Positions 1 to 7,771 of a stretch of 20,718 bases of DNA are shown here, piece by piece. Within the stretch, counting starts at the first letter, position 1; every line of letters starts with the position of its first letter. The position numbers were made by a program, and so were the translations under genes. This stretch comes from a virus. The stretch covers positions 1-20,718 of the IMG/VR virus record IMGVR_UViG_3300020146_000009. One strand, given 5' to 3'. A model generated the notes under the pieces. The model had not been told where the DNA came from, ran no database searches, and worked only from the letters and a program-made list of their open reading frames with translations.

Positions 1-1675
1 GGGAAAGCCTATTCCAGACCCCCCCGCGGATGGCGTTCATGGCGTCAACGTCGCCGCCCGTAACCTCGGCCAAACGGGTCAGAAGCCGGGACGATACGCC
101 CTTACTGCCGACCTTGGATGCGCCAATCACGTAGTTGGCGACTTCCTGCGGGGTTACTTCGCCCGTCACGATCCTATTGATGACACGATCGGCATCGTCA
201 CGATCATTGAAGAACCGCTGCCGCCAGCTCGCATTCGCCGCCCTGGCGTCTCTTACAGCCTGAAGTGCCGCGGGGCTGCCGGAGAATAGCGCGTTATCGA
301 CCGCATCCGACTCCCACGCATCAAATTCCCGAATAATGCGCCGTGCCGCAGATCTGTCCGCGTCATTCGTTGCCGCCTGCGCAATGGCATTCAGTCGTTT
401 GCGGGTCTGCTCAATGCCCTGGATGCTCACAGCGGCGCGGGTTGGCTCTTCGCCAGCCGGCACTGGGGCGCGTGCCCCAACGGCCCTGTTCTCTATATTC
501 AGGGTCGAGAAACGCTGAAGTTCATCCATCATCCGGGATGAGGCTGGCGTCAGCACGCCATCCACCACGCGTCCGTCATTTTCAAGAGACTGAGCCACCC
601 TGGCCCGAACAGTGCCTGCGGATTCCGCCGTTACCGCCGCGTCAGTCTGGCCAGCGACGCCGTACAGGCGTTCCTTGGTAGCTCTCGCCTCCTGTTCGCC
701 CTGACGCAGGCGGGCAATCAGCGTCTCTCCCATGTCCTGCGGTGACATATCCCCGAGCGATTGGCGGGCACGCTGAAGGGCGCTTTGTTCTACTCCTGCG
801 ATCCCCTCTTCTGTAGCGCGAACGCTACGCTCCCAATCGGCCAACACAGCAGCATCGCTTTGAGCCGCCGCCGACCTCGCCGCTTGCGCTTCGGCTTGGG
901 CTTGGCTGGAAATAGTCTCGCCGATCTTGTGGGCGACGTTCGGGCCGCTACCGCCGCCAAACTGGCTCGCAACCGTGCCGGCCGCTTCCTCAAGCTGATC
1001 GCCGAGCCGCGCCGTCGCCTTCGGGATGGAGTCGCCGACGATAGGAATATTCCTAACCGCTTGCCCGGTTCGCTGAACCGCAACGCTATCGCTCGCGAGG
1101 GCGCGCGGCACATCAACCGGGCTGACGTTCTTCGATAGGCGGTCGCTGGCCAGCGCGACTTCCTGCCCTTCGGTCAGGGTTGGTGTATCAACGACAACGC
1201 GCTTGAGACCTGGGGCCAGCCCCGGTCCTGTGCCGGAAGGACGACCCGCCGCCAAGGCGGTGTCTACGGACTTCTTGGCGTCCTCGTAGGCCGCGCCGCT
1301 TTCCTCCCGCTGCTTGGCGACATCGGGATTGATAAGCCCGCCTATGGCCGTTTCTGCGTCAGCAATCGGGTGTCCGAGAACAGATCGAGCCGCCCCCGTC
1401 ACGGGTGACAGTGCCACCCGCGCGGCGCCCATAACCGCATTTGGCAGCGACAACAGGCCCTCAACAGCACCCATCTCGCCCCGGCGGCTAAGAGCTGCCA
1501 CATCCGCAGCGCCAGACTTTGCCTCTGCGGCGATCTCCTTCGGCACGTCACGAATGAATGCCGGAACAGACGACTCCTCCTCGGCGGGGGCCGAGTTGGC
1601 TTTAGCTGGGATCAGGTCCGCAAAGGGATTTTTGCCCTTCTGAGGGATCAGATCGGCAAACGGGTTATCCGCCAT
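1..1675 (-). CDS. Large DNA-ejection (internal virion) protein, 3' end beyond window
   Basis: An uninterrupted reading frame of 558 codons starts at the ATG at 1675-1673 and reaches the window edge without a stop, so the C-terminus is missing. The start overlaps the upstream stop (TGATG). The N-terminus holds the octapeptide NPFADLIP twice, at about residues 4-11 and 16-23. In my recollection such NPFxDLIP boxes are typical of phage ejection proteins. The rest is Ala/Gly/Glu-rich and mostly helical, with a long alpha-helical stretch at about residues 255-320 and no signal peptide or clear membrane segment. It lies in the slot of P22 gp16, the last of three ejection proteins, which are packaged in the head and leave with the DNA to help it cross the envelope. 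No lysozyme or transglycosylase motif is visible in the part present. The role is inferred from position and N-terminal boxes. Confidence 0.8.
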   Translation of the reverse strand, partial: MADNPFADLIPQKGKNPFADLIPAKANSAPAEEESSVPAFIRDVPKEIAAEAKSGAADVAALSRRGEMGAVEGLLSLPNAVMGAARVALSPVTGAARSVLGHPIADAETAIGGLINPDVAKQREESGAAYEDAKKSVDTALAAGRPSGTGPGLAPGLKRVVVDTPTLTEGQEVALASDRLSKNVSPVDVPRALASDSVAVQRTGQAVRNIPIVGDSIPKATARLGDQLEEAAGTVASQFGGGSGPNVAHKIGETISSQAQAEAQAARSAAAQSDAAVLADWERSVRATEEGIAGVEQSALQRARQSLGDMSPQDMGETLIARLRQGEQEARATKERLYGVAGQTDAAVTAESAGTVRARVAQSLENDGRVVDGVLTPASSRMMDELQRFSTLNIENRAVGARAPVPAGEEPTRAAVSIQGIEQTRKRLNAIAQAATNDADRSAARRIIREFDAWESDAVDNALFSGSPAALQAVRDARAANASWRQRFFNDRDDADRVINRIVTGEVTPQEVANYVIGASKVGSKGVSSRLLTRLAEVTGGDVDAMNAIRGGVWNRLS

Positions 1676-3027
1676 CAGAGGTCTTTCGGATCGATGCCGG
1701 AATCGCGAAGTCGCTTTTCAACTTCCGCTCTCGGGGCACCCTTCGCTATGGCCTCACGGGCATAGGCGAGCATAGAATCCCCGCCAGCGCCGTAATCACT
1801 CTGCTTGTTGATGTAGCGACCAAAGTCTTTGTTATACTCGGGATTGAACCTGCGACCACCAAGAGCCTTCTTGTCCTCGATTGTGAGCGGGTTTTCCGTG
1901 ATATACTTCTTCCAAGCCACGTCAGCGCCATCGATGCTACCGTTCTTCTCGGCCCAAGTCCGATAGAACGCCGCGCGCTGTTGGGTGCGCTCGAATGCCG
2001 CCCTGATAGCACTCGACGCAGACTTGCCAGCCTCCCCGCCCATACCTAACGATGGCGTCTGGTCCTTAACAAACGCGATATCCCTATCGGATAGCGAGCC
2101 CTTCATCTTCTGGGCGATGTCCAAGCTCAATTCGTTCACAGCACCGCTAAGCGCTTGCGTGGCCCCGTGGCCAAGCGCATTTGCTACCCTGCCCTGAACC
2201 GGGCCGGTAAATGCCTGCTCCCTTAGACCATCGATACGGTCCAATGTCGCCGAACCCTCTTCGGCAAGACGAGCCCTGTCCGAATAGTCATCAACTCGGT
2301 CAGCATCCTTCTTGTCCAGCGCCTTTCGGAACTCGCTCTTCTGCTCTTGGCCGGGGGCGTGCATCTTGCCCGTGAGCATGAATGGCTTAAATGCCGGGTC
2401 AGTTTCCGAAAGACCCGCAGCCTGAGCGGCGGCTCGCCGCTGCTGCATTACAGTTAAAAGGCTCGGTTCGCCTTCTTCAAGCTTACCTGTAAGCGCGAAC
2501 CTCTGTCCCTGAGGGCTTTTCGGGTCAAGGCCATATTTGGCAGCAGCCTTTGCGCGATCATCCGCCTCATCCTCAACACCTTCGTCCGCCCGATCAGCCG
2601 CACGCACCGCCAACCCATAATTTCGATCCGCAGTGGTCTTTTGCAGACCGAAGGAACGATCCGTGTTGCGCTGGTCCCTGGCCGCCTCCTCTTTGCGGAA
2701 ACTCAGCGTCGGGTCTTCCGTCTGCGCAATCATCTGCTTCAAAAGCAGCGGAGACGGCGTGTTGCGCCACTGTGCATGAGTTTGCGGGTTCAATAGGCCC
2801 TTCTGCAACATGCGATCGGCGGCTTCCGCCCACATCCTCGGAAACTCGGGGGTGTTCTGAACAGCGGCAAGGCCCCGCGCCTCCGAGCCAAGTTCAAGCT
2901 GAGCCTGCTTGAACTGGTTCTGCCGCATTTCCATGTCCGCGGCTTGAAGCTTGGCGGCCTGCGCCAACGGCGTCGCCGGATCAAACGTCGGGACTTGCGC
3001 CGCGAGGGTGTTGTCAATGATCGCCAT
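1675..3027 (-). CDS. Probable DNA-ejection protein (P22 gp20 slot), 450 aa
   Basis: This is a soluble, Ala/Gln/Lys/Arg-rich, mainly helical protein of 450 aa. Residues about 25-165 are rich in charged heptad-like segments (many Asp-Arg, Lys-Ala and Glu-Glu runs), suggesting coiled coil. The C-terminus (about 420-450) ends in a compact Ala/Lys/Glu helix followed by SGIDPKDL, a short C-terminal module that I recall from other phage internal proteins. It starts one base into the stop of the 236-aa gene (TGATG) and its own stop overlaps the next start in the same way, so the three ejection-type genes are translationally coupled. Position matches P22 gp20. I see no catalytic motif. A tail-associated structural protein is the main alternative. 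Confidence 0.72.
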   Translation of the reverse strand: MAIIDNTLAAQVPTFDPATPLAQAAKLQAADMEMRQNQFKQAQLELGSEARGLAAVQNTPEFPRMWAEAADRMLQKGLLNPQTHAQWRNTPSPLLLKQMIAQTEDPTLSFRKEEAARDQRNTDRSFGLQKTTADRNYGLAVRAADRADEGVEDEADDRAKAAAKYGLDPKSPQGQRFALTGKLEEGEPSLLTVMQQRRAAAQAAGLSETDPAFKPFMLTGKMHAPGQEQKSEFRKALDKKDADRVDDYSDRARLAEEGSATLDRIDGLREQAFTGPVQGRVANALGHGATQALSGAVNELSLDIAQKMKGSLSDRDIAFVKDQTPSLGMGGEAGKSASSAIRAAFERTQQRAAFYRTWAEKNGSIDGADVAWKKYITENPLTIEDKKALGGRRFNPEYNKDFGRYINKQSDYGAGGDSMLAYAREAIAKGAPRAEVEKRLRDSGIDPKDL

Positions 3028-3737
3028 CAGTACAGCCCTCCCGTGCCAGTCAGGCTAAATCCAGTGCCGCCCCCGCCATAACTACTCTTGCTCATCTGGT
3101 TGTATAGCGAGAGCGCATTCAGGCCGCTGTTGATGCCCTTAACCGTGCCGAGAATGCCGGACGCCTCTGCCGTACCGCCGGCCATGATCGAATTGCCGAT
3201 GTTGTTGGCCGAGGTGCCAACCTGCGAGCCAACACCCGTCCCGATATTGCCGAGATACCCGCCTGCCGTAATGCCCTGACCGGACATCGCGGCCAACTTA
3301 GTGAAGTAGTTTTGCAGGTTCTGCGTCGCCAATCCCTGGCCGTATTCGGTCTGTGCTCGGATCTGGTTGCCGCTGAGAACGCTGCCCTTGGCCGCCGCGG
3401 AGTTATCCAGGGCCTCGCTACCGCCTTTGAGCGCAAACTTGTAGTCGGGCGAGTTGTAGAAGGACTGCAGAACGTTGTCGTTCAGGGGGGCTGCGCCGTT
3501 CAAGCCGTAGAACGAGGCCAACAGGTTGTTTGCGCCCTGCCCGGTTTGAATGAAGGGCGAGAGATTGCCGCTGGCCTTCTCGTAGTTGGCCTTCTGGTAC
3601 TCCATCGCCTCGCGCTGAGCGGCGGCGGCCTGCTTGGCGGCATCCTTCTGCGCATCGGCGGCCTTGTTAGCGCCCCAGATTGAGGCGCCGGCACCCAAAA
3701 TGCCCGCACCAAGAATAGCTGCACCAGTGCCGATCAT
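3027..3737 (-). CDS. Probable DNA-ejection protein (P22 gp7 / T7 gp14-like slot), 236 aa
   Basis: The first 20 or so residues form a Gly/Ala-rich hydrophobic segment (TGAAILGAGILGAGASIWGA) followed by an Ala/Lys/Gln helix. That layout is common in small phage internal virion proteins that insert into the cell membrane during DNA delivery. The middle is Asn/Gln/Gly-rich, and the C-terminal 30 residues are almost purely Gly, Ser, Thr and Tyr. Its ATG overlaps the upstream acetyltransferase stop (TAATG), and its TGA overlaps the next start. Its place between the tail genes and two larger ejection-type proteins equals that of gp7 in P22. The hydrophobic N-terminus could be mistaken for a signal peptide, but there is no cleavage-like context, and a virion role fits better. 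Confidence 0.7.
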   Translation of the reverse strand: MIGTGAAILGAGILGAGASIWGANKAADAQKDAAKQAAAAQREAMEYQKANYEKASGNLSPFIQTGQGANNLLASFYGLNGAAPLNDNVLQSFYNSPDYKFALKGGSEALDNSAAAKGSVLSGNQIRAQTEYGQGLATQNLQNYFTKLAAMSGQGITAGGYLGNIGTGVGSQVGTSANNIGNSIMAGGTAEASGILGTVKGINSGLNALSLYNQMSKSSYGGGGTGFSLTGTGGLY

Positions 3738-4201
3738 TACGATAGAATCCTGAGATGCGTGTTTTCGGCCGGGGTATAGCCGCGGCGCCGGTAAAGCCGT
3801 TCGAACGCTGCGTTACGTTCGCCGGAGAGGTGGGCGCCCAGAAAAACCTTTGCGCCCTTTCGCTTTGCTTCAGCCTCTAATTCGTCAAGAAGTGACCCGC
3901 CAATGCCCTTGCGATGCTCCGGGTTTACCCACCAGAACATTTCCTGCCCGATCAAGGTGGAATGATTGGCATAGAACGGAAACACTACACAGGCAGCCAT
4001 CCCCACGACCTGCCCATCAGCTTCCGCCACCAACAAGGAACCGCCCGCCACCCCGCTCATCAGCGCGATAAGGGTCGATGTCAGCGAATTCTCATCAAAT
4101 GTCGTGAACGCGCCGTTCGGAGAATTGTCAAAGAAGTCGCGCCCCATTTCCAGGAGCACGTTCAGGTCGTCCGGCTCGGCGTGGCGGATTTCAGCCTTCA
4201 C
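3737..4201 (-). CDS. GNAT-family N-acetyltransferase in the tail gene cluster
   Basis: The 154-aa protein has the GNAT fold signature. Strand 1 and helix 1 are at residues 3-20 (IRHAEPDDLNVLLEMGRDF). Strands beta2-beta3 run at 55-75 (LLVAEADGQVVGMAA). The acetyl-CoA pyrophosphate-binding motif A lies at about 90-107, with VNPEHRKGIGGSLL giving the R-x-x-G-x-G/A loop at R97-G102. The C-terminal FERLYRRRGYTP is motif B. It would move an acetyl group from acetyl-CoA to an amine on a protein or small molecule; the substrate is unknown. The start is GTG, overlapping the previous stop (GTGA). It sits between the gp10/gp26-slot genes and the ejection genes, where P22 carries gp14. GNATs in this position are known from other short-tailed phages, but their role is not established. 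Confidence 0.88.
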   Translation of the reverse strand: MKAEIRHAEPDDLNVLLEMGRDFFDNSPNGAFTTFDENSLTSTLIALMSGVAGGSLLVAEADGQVVGMAACVVFPFYANHSTLIGQEMFWWVNPEHRKGIGGSLLDELEAEAKRKGAKVFLGAHLSGERNAAFERLYRRRGYTPAENTHLRILS

Positions 4202-4641
4202 TTTATAACGAACCCCCCGGCTCCAGTGTCCAGCGCATCGTTATAGATCGCAAGGTAAAGCGAGCCGGCAACGATATCGTTTGTCGTTGCCTGCGATGCG
4301 CCATTGGTCTTGTACGCCTTGAGCGTTGACAGCGTGCCGTCCCTGGGCACCACAGTCATCGTAACGTCGCCCGTTGAAGTGTTCGCTGCAACAAACGAAA
4401 ACACCTCATAATCAACGTATTTTTCGATCAACGGCGAGGCATCGAGCGGCGTCAGCGTTATGACGTTGGTCCCGGATGCGTTGCATGGCGTAATCCGGTT
4501 CATGCCGACGATAAAGCCGTGCATCTGCGCAAGAAGCTGCAGCCCGTGTTCCGTCAAACATCCCGTCTTGATATCGACAACCGGGAATAGCCCGTTGGGC
4601 TTCGGTATCGGCCTTCCGATGGCAGCGGTTGCGATGCTCAT
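4198..4641 (-). CDS. Small beta-rich tail/structural protein (gp26 slot), 147 aa
   Basis: The first 45 residues carry a pattern I recall from phage tail-adjacent proteins (VVDIKTGCLTEHGLQLLAQ), a short helix before a beta domain. Residues about 50-147 are Thr/Val/Ala-rich beta strands (ITLTPLDASPLIEKYVDYEV, then VTMTVVPRD), ending in GAGGFVIK. Start and stop overlap the neighbours (ATGA and GTGA). The position directly after the gp10-like protein corresponds to the tail needle gp26 in P22. However, gp26 is a long trimeric coiled coil, and no heptad region is visible here, so this may be a plug, a short knob or a fibre-attachment domain instead. The function is inferred from position only. Confidence 0.65.
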   Translation of the reverse strand: MSIATAAIGRPIPKPNGLFPVVDIKTGCLTEHGLQLLAQMHGFIVGMNRITPCNASGTNVITLTPLDASPLIEKYVDYEVFSFVAANTSTGDVTMTVVPRDGTLSTLKAYKTNGASQATTNDIVAGSLYLAIYNDALDTGAGGFVIK

Positions 4642-6041
4642 CCGGTATAACCGTCGCCGTTGGCCGCAATCAGAGTCCGCTTGACCGGATCAGTGGTCGT
4701 CGCCTCAAACACCCGCTCCCGAGCCTGGCCCATCCTCAGCCAGCGAAGCCGCGTCCGGTAGTTTCCGATCGCCCCCGCCGAACGCCACTTCTGCAGGTTC
4801 GTATAGGTCCGCCCCCCGTCCTTGGAGCTTCGCAGCATCCACTGAGGATCGGAGCCCTGCCCCGTGTTAATTCCTACCCCTGCCTCAACGTCCAGTTCCA
4901 GACGAGAGATGAACAGCCGCTTGCGGTCCTCGTGGATCGGAGGCGAGGTCAACAGCGCCCGCGTCGTGTTGCCGAATTCCGTGTAGGTCGTGGCGCTGAG
5001 ATAACCGATCACGCCAGAGAAGGCGTCTCCGATCAGCTCCTTTTCGTAGCAGTTTACATGGCAGTTGGCGCGCCAGCGACCGAGGGTCCGGCCGTTCAGA
5101 TCCCACGACTCCCGCTCATGCCACAGCCCGGATGCGATATCAAAGGCGAACGTCGTGTTGGCCGTTGGGAAGTGCAGAATAACGAACTTATGCCCGGCCC
5201 AGCTAAACGAGAAGCAAAACGCATCGGAAACCGTGCTGTAGTTCTGCCATTCCGCGTCAAGGGCTGGCGTGCTGATCCCTATCGGCGTCAGTCCATCCAG
5301 ACGATAAAACCTGCGGTCCTCTCCGAGGAAGAAAACCGAATTGTCTTCCTTGGCCGTAGCCCTTGGGGCAGCCAAGCCTCTCTCGATCACAACGCCCGGC
5401 ACGCGCTCCAGGGGCATATTGGCCGCGCCAACGTCCTGCCAAGGCTCAATCGTGCGCTCACCAAACACAAGCAGGATTTGCTTGTTCAGAACTACTGCCT
5501 TGACGTTATCCGGACGCGCTTCCGCCGAGGCGAACACAAGAGCGTTATACGACGTGCCGTCCAGCAGGTCAGAGCCGAAGAACTTGTTCGTGTTCTTCCA
5601 GTCGAAATAAAACCGCTGGTCGAAGAACTGAACCGTTTCCGGGGCGTTGAAGTCGGTATCCGTGATCAGAACGAAGCCGAGCGTCGTGCTGTAAAGATAG
5701 CCGTTCGACCCATTGGTAATAACGAGCTGGGAGCCGTTGTCATCCATAGAGACTGGGCTGCTCCCGAGGATCGATCCGCCGATATCGGTTGCGACGCCCG
5801 CAGAAGTCACCGAATAGAGCCTTTGCCCGGACACGACGTAGAGAACGCCGCCCATCCTGTGCATCCCACGAACCGGGCCAGTGCCACAGGTCGCAAATTG
5901 CACGATACCGGGACAGCCAAACACGGCCACGTCCGTCTTGGCGTCCGGCGGCTGCCGCTCAGCATACATATTGACCACGCGCTGAGCCGAGATCGGTAGA
6001 GACGGGCTCTTATAGGAGTTTGTCGCGAACTGGATCTTCAT
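4638..6041 (-). CDS. P22 gp10-like tail hub / packaged-DNA stabilization protein, 467 aa
   Basis: The 467-aa length is very close to P22 gp10 (472 aa). The sequence is a beta-rich repeat protein with many short strands joined by Gly/Asp turns. The N-terminus (MKIQFATNSYKSPSLPISAQ, then RVVNMYAE) matches the start I know from the gp10 family, including the S-P-S-x-x-x-x-AQR-x-VNMYAE block at about residues 11-26. The middle has VYFVSGQRLYSV-like propeller-type strands and the block FGERTIEPWQDVG. gp10 binds the gp4 ring under the portal and holds the tailspikes and needle. I chose the ATG at 6041 because it gives an ATGA overlap with the gp4-like stop and begins with the conserved block; an upstream in-frame ATG at 6083 would add 14 residues lying inside the previous gene. 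Confidence 0.88.
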   Translation of the reverse strand: MKIQFATNSYKSPSLPISAQRVVNMYAERQPPDAKTDVAVFGCPGIVQFATCGTGPVRGMHRMGGVLYVVSGQRLYSVTSAGVATDIGGSILGSSPVSMDDNGSQLVITNGSNGYLYSTTLGFVLITDTDFNAPETVQFFDQRFYFDWKNTNKFFGSDLLDGTSYNALVFASAEARPDNVKAVVLNKQILLVFGERTIEPWQDVGAANMPLERVPGVVIERGLAAPRATAKEDNSVFFLGEDRRFYRLDGLTPIGISTPALDAEWQNYSTVSDAFCFSFSWAGHKFVILHFPTANTTFAFDIASGLWHERESWDLNGRTLGRWRANCHVNCYEKELIGDAFSGVIGYLSATTYTEFGNTTRALLTSPPIHEDRKRLFISRLELDVEAGVGINTGQGSDPQWMLRSSKDGGRTYTNLQKWRSAGAIGNYRTRLRWLRMGQARERVFEATTTDPVKRTLIAANGDGYTG

Positions 6042-6976
6042 TCGGGGGCGAACTGAATGGAGAGCAATTCCCTCTCCCACCAATTGGCTTCATTGAGGTA
6101 CTGAGCCGCGCGGCGCTCGATCCTGGTACGTTTCGGCTCCGGCACGTCGTATTCGTCGGCGATCTCGTCAGCCAAACCCCACACAATGGCCCTGATCCAT
6201 TCCTGAGGAAGGTCCGCGTCATCGCCAGCGACCGTGAAATCCTCAATCGGCTTGGCAACCGTCATCTTGACGGCATTGTCAACCGTTGCCGGCGCCTGCC
6301 ACAGGTAGAGGTAGCCAAGGGAGTTCTCGCGGCGATCATAATAGAAGGCATTGATCGCGCCTTGGGCCGACTTGTTCGGCATGTTCTGGTATTCGAGCCG
6401 GTCCATTTCCTCGACTGGCGTATCAATCGCGCTGTCGAAGTTGTAGCTGCGGGCAGACAGGATCTTGAGGGGGCGGACAAGGTTCGTCTGGTAGCAGATC
6501 ACCCGATTGCCGATAGCGGCATCATCGGTAAGCGCGGCTGTAAGGGTGACAACCTGACCGGCCGGGGCGCCGTTGACGGTCGTCCAGTGCATCGTACCGT
6601 CGTCAAGCTCAACGCCGATTTTATAGGTCGTCGCAATGCCAGTGACGGAATCGACCGTGATCGTTGAGGCTCCGCTGGATGCAGCAACGTCAAGTTCTGT
6701 CTCCACCCAGCTTTCCGTGGCGTGATCGGTTGACGTGCTACCCAGCGAATAGCGGACCTGATCGACCTGAGGGAACAGAACAGCCTCAACCGTCTTGTAA
6801 ATCTGGATACCGTTGCCCTGCCAGTGCTTGAGCATCGTGTTAAGGGCTTCGGCAGCATCGTTCAAACTGTCGGAGTCCGGCGTTTCGCCCGCCTCAAAGG
6901 CGTTGACCTTGCGCAGGGCTGCCTTGATCAGTTGATCCCGGTTACGGGAGAATGTTGCCGTGCCTGACGTGCTCAT
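6038..6976 (-). CDS. P22 gp4-like tail accessory / head-completion protein, 312 aa
   Basis: The N-terminal helix pair (about residues 11-55: RDQLIKAALRKVNAFEAGE, then DAAEALNTMLKHWQGNG) is the hallmark of the gp4 family, which forms the ring that extends the portal. The C-terminal part returns to it with DLPQEWIRAIVWGLADEIAD and a helical tail. Between them, about residues 80-165, is a Val/Thr-rich beta domain (TITVDSVTGIA, VELDDGTMHWTTV). This makes the protein nearly twice the length of P22 gp4 (166 aa). I recall the same inserted domain in other environmental short-tailed phages. P22 gp4 also has muramidase activity, which I cannot judge here. Both ends overlap neighbours by ATGA. Confidence 0.85.
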   Translation of the reverse strand: MSTSGTATFSRNRDQLIKAALRKVNAFEAGETPDSDSLNDAAEALNTMLKHWQGNGIQIYKTVEAVLFPQVDQVRYSLGSTSTDHATESWVETELDVAASSGASTITVDSVTGIATTYKIGVELDDGTMHWTTVNGAPAGQVVTLTAALTDDAAIGNRVICYQTNLVRPLKILSARSYNFDSAIDTPVEEMDRLEYQNMPNKSAQGAINAFYYDRRENSLGYLYLWQAPATVDNAVKMTVAKPIEDFTVAGDDADLPQEWIRAIVWGLADEIADEYDVPEPKRTRIERRAAQYLNEANWWERELLSIQFAPE

Positions 6977-7203
6977 AGGATGATCGTCTCGGATTCGTCA
7001 ATGAACACGTCAGCGGGCTCAGAGCGCGGATCGGGCACAGTCTGCCTATCAATACGCCCCCTGACATGATCCTGCGGGTGGCGCGGCTCCCAGTCCTCGC
7101 GGCACACCATCAGGCCATCCCAGCGCTTTGACGTTTCGGACGCGCGCTTCCTGAAGCCGCATACATCGCAAATTTTCCAGTGGTCGCCGCGGACGTAGGT
7201 CAT
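6973..7203 (-). CDS. Small zinc-finger-like phage protein, 76 aa
   Basis: The first 40 residues have the form of a small metal-binding knuckle: CDVCGFRKRASETSKRWDG, then MVCREDWEPRHPQD. This gives a CxxC pair at about residues 12-15 and a third Cys at 34 followed by Asp-Trp, where a fourth ligand would be expected; His42 is another possible ligand. The remainder is polar and acidic (DESETIIL at the end). I recall closely similar proteins just before the tail accessory gene in many phages, where they are virion or head-tail connector candidates without proven function. The start overlaps the 55-aa gene's stop (TGATG) and its stop overlaps the gp4-like start (ATGA), so it is clearly part of the operon. 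Confidence 0.75.
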   Translation of the reverse strand: MTYVRGDHWKICDVCGFRKRASETSKRWDGLMVCREDWEPRHPQDHVRGRIDRQTVPDPRSEPADVFIDESETIIL

Positions 7204-7370
7204 CAGGTCGGATAGGTCAGAACCAAGAGGAGCCCCATCGGGGTTCCGGCAGTAGAGGGAGAAGAACCGTCAACTGCGCCGGGCTGGCTACCAGAGGCCG
7301 AGCTGCCGAACTTTGACTGAAACTTTGACTGAACTTTCTTCTTACGTTCAGCCTCAGTAAACTTGCTCAT
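7203..7370 (-). CDS. 55-aa hypothetical protein with an in-frame duplicated QSKF motif
   Basis: This short gene fills what would otherwise be a gap. Reading from the ATG at 7370-7368 gives MSKFTEAERKKKVQ, two copies of SKFQ/SKFG, a Ser/Gly/Pro linker, and a hydrophobic end PMGLLLVLTYPT before TGA at 7205-7203. Its start overlaps the upstream stop (ATGA at 7367-7370), and its stop shares a base with the next start (TGATG at 7201-7205). Such junctions on both sides are hard to explain unless it is translated. The N-terminus is basic and helical, and the last 12 residues could be a short membrane or packing segment. I do not recognise the family. It lies among minor virion genes between the capsid and tail accessory genes. 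Confidence 0.72.
   Translation of the reverse strand: MSKFTEAERKKKVQSKFQSKFGSSASGSQPGAVDGSSPSTAGTPMGLLLVLTYPT
7309..7332. repeat. Perfect 12-bp tandem duplication
   Basis: AACTTTGACTGA occurs twice without a gap on the plus strand, and a partial third copy (ACTTT) follows. In the minus-strand 55-aa gene it encodes the tandem tetrapeptide QSKF in frame, so the duplication keeps the gene open. It is probably a recent slippage event. Confidence 0.85.
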
Positions 7371-7759
7371 TTGAGCCTCAGGCGGATGGTGATGTCATAG
7401 CCGGAGTTAGCGGTCGTGCCACTCGTGGTCAGCAGGATGTCTCCCGTTCCACCCGATGACCTGGGATCGACATTGCCGCCCTCATAGGTCCAGTCCAGCG
7501 ACCCAACGCCCGCAAGCGTCGCGATCTCGTCATCCGTGGTGTGATCCCACTCCAGGAGGACGTAGTTGAAGCCCCACACCGCCCAATCGATGCGCTCGAT
7601 CGTGGTGTATGTGGCCGTTTGTCCCGCGGCGTTCAGCAGCGTGGAAATATCGACCTTGGTAACGTCGCTCTCGCCCGTGCCGTCAGAACGGTTCTGCAGC
7701 ACAACGGTATAGTGCCCCGTCGCATTGCGAAGAACCTTGGTGTCAACTGTATCGGCCAT
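7367..7759 (-). CDS. Beta-rich minor virion protein, 130 aa
   Basis: The protein starts MADTVDTKVLRNATGHYTVV and continues with LQNRSDGTGESDVTKVDIS, a pattern I recall from small structural proteins of many siphoviruses and podoviruses. The body is made of beta strands with Trp-rich blocks (IDWAVWGFNYVLLEWDH). It ends in alternating Thr/Ile/Arg residues typical of a strand. It has 130 residues and no signal peptide or catalytic motif. A ribosome site AGGAG overlaps the upstream gene's TAG stop about 10 nt before the ATG. Its stop overlaps the 55-aa gene. Placement between capsid genes and the gp4-like ring suggests a head or head-tail joining part, but function is unproven. Confidence 0.75.
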   Translation of the reverse strand: MADTVDTKVLRNATGHYTVVLQNRSDGTGESDVTKVDISTLLNAAGQTATYTTIERIDWAVWGFNYVLLEWDHTTDDEIATLAGVGSLDWTYEGGNVDPRSSGGTGDILLTTSGTTANSGYDITIRLRLK

Positions 7760-7771
7760 GTAAGCCGTCTC

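Noticed and set aside
4629-5999. 456-codon open frame on the plus strand
   Set aside because: It is the complement of the gp10-like tail gene, is Arg/Pro-rich with no family signature, and breaks the one-direction operon. It arises from high GC.
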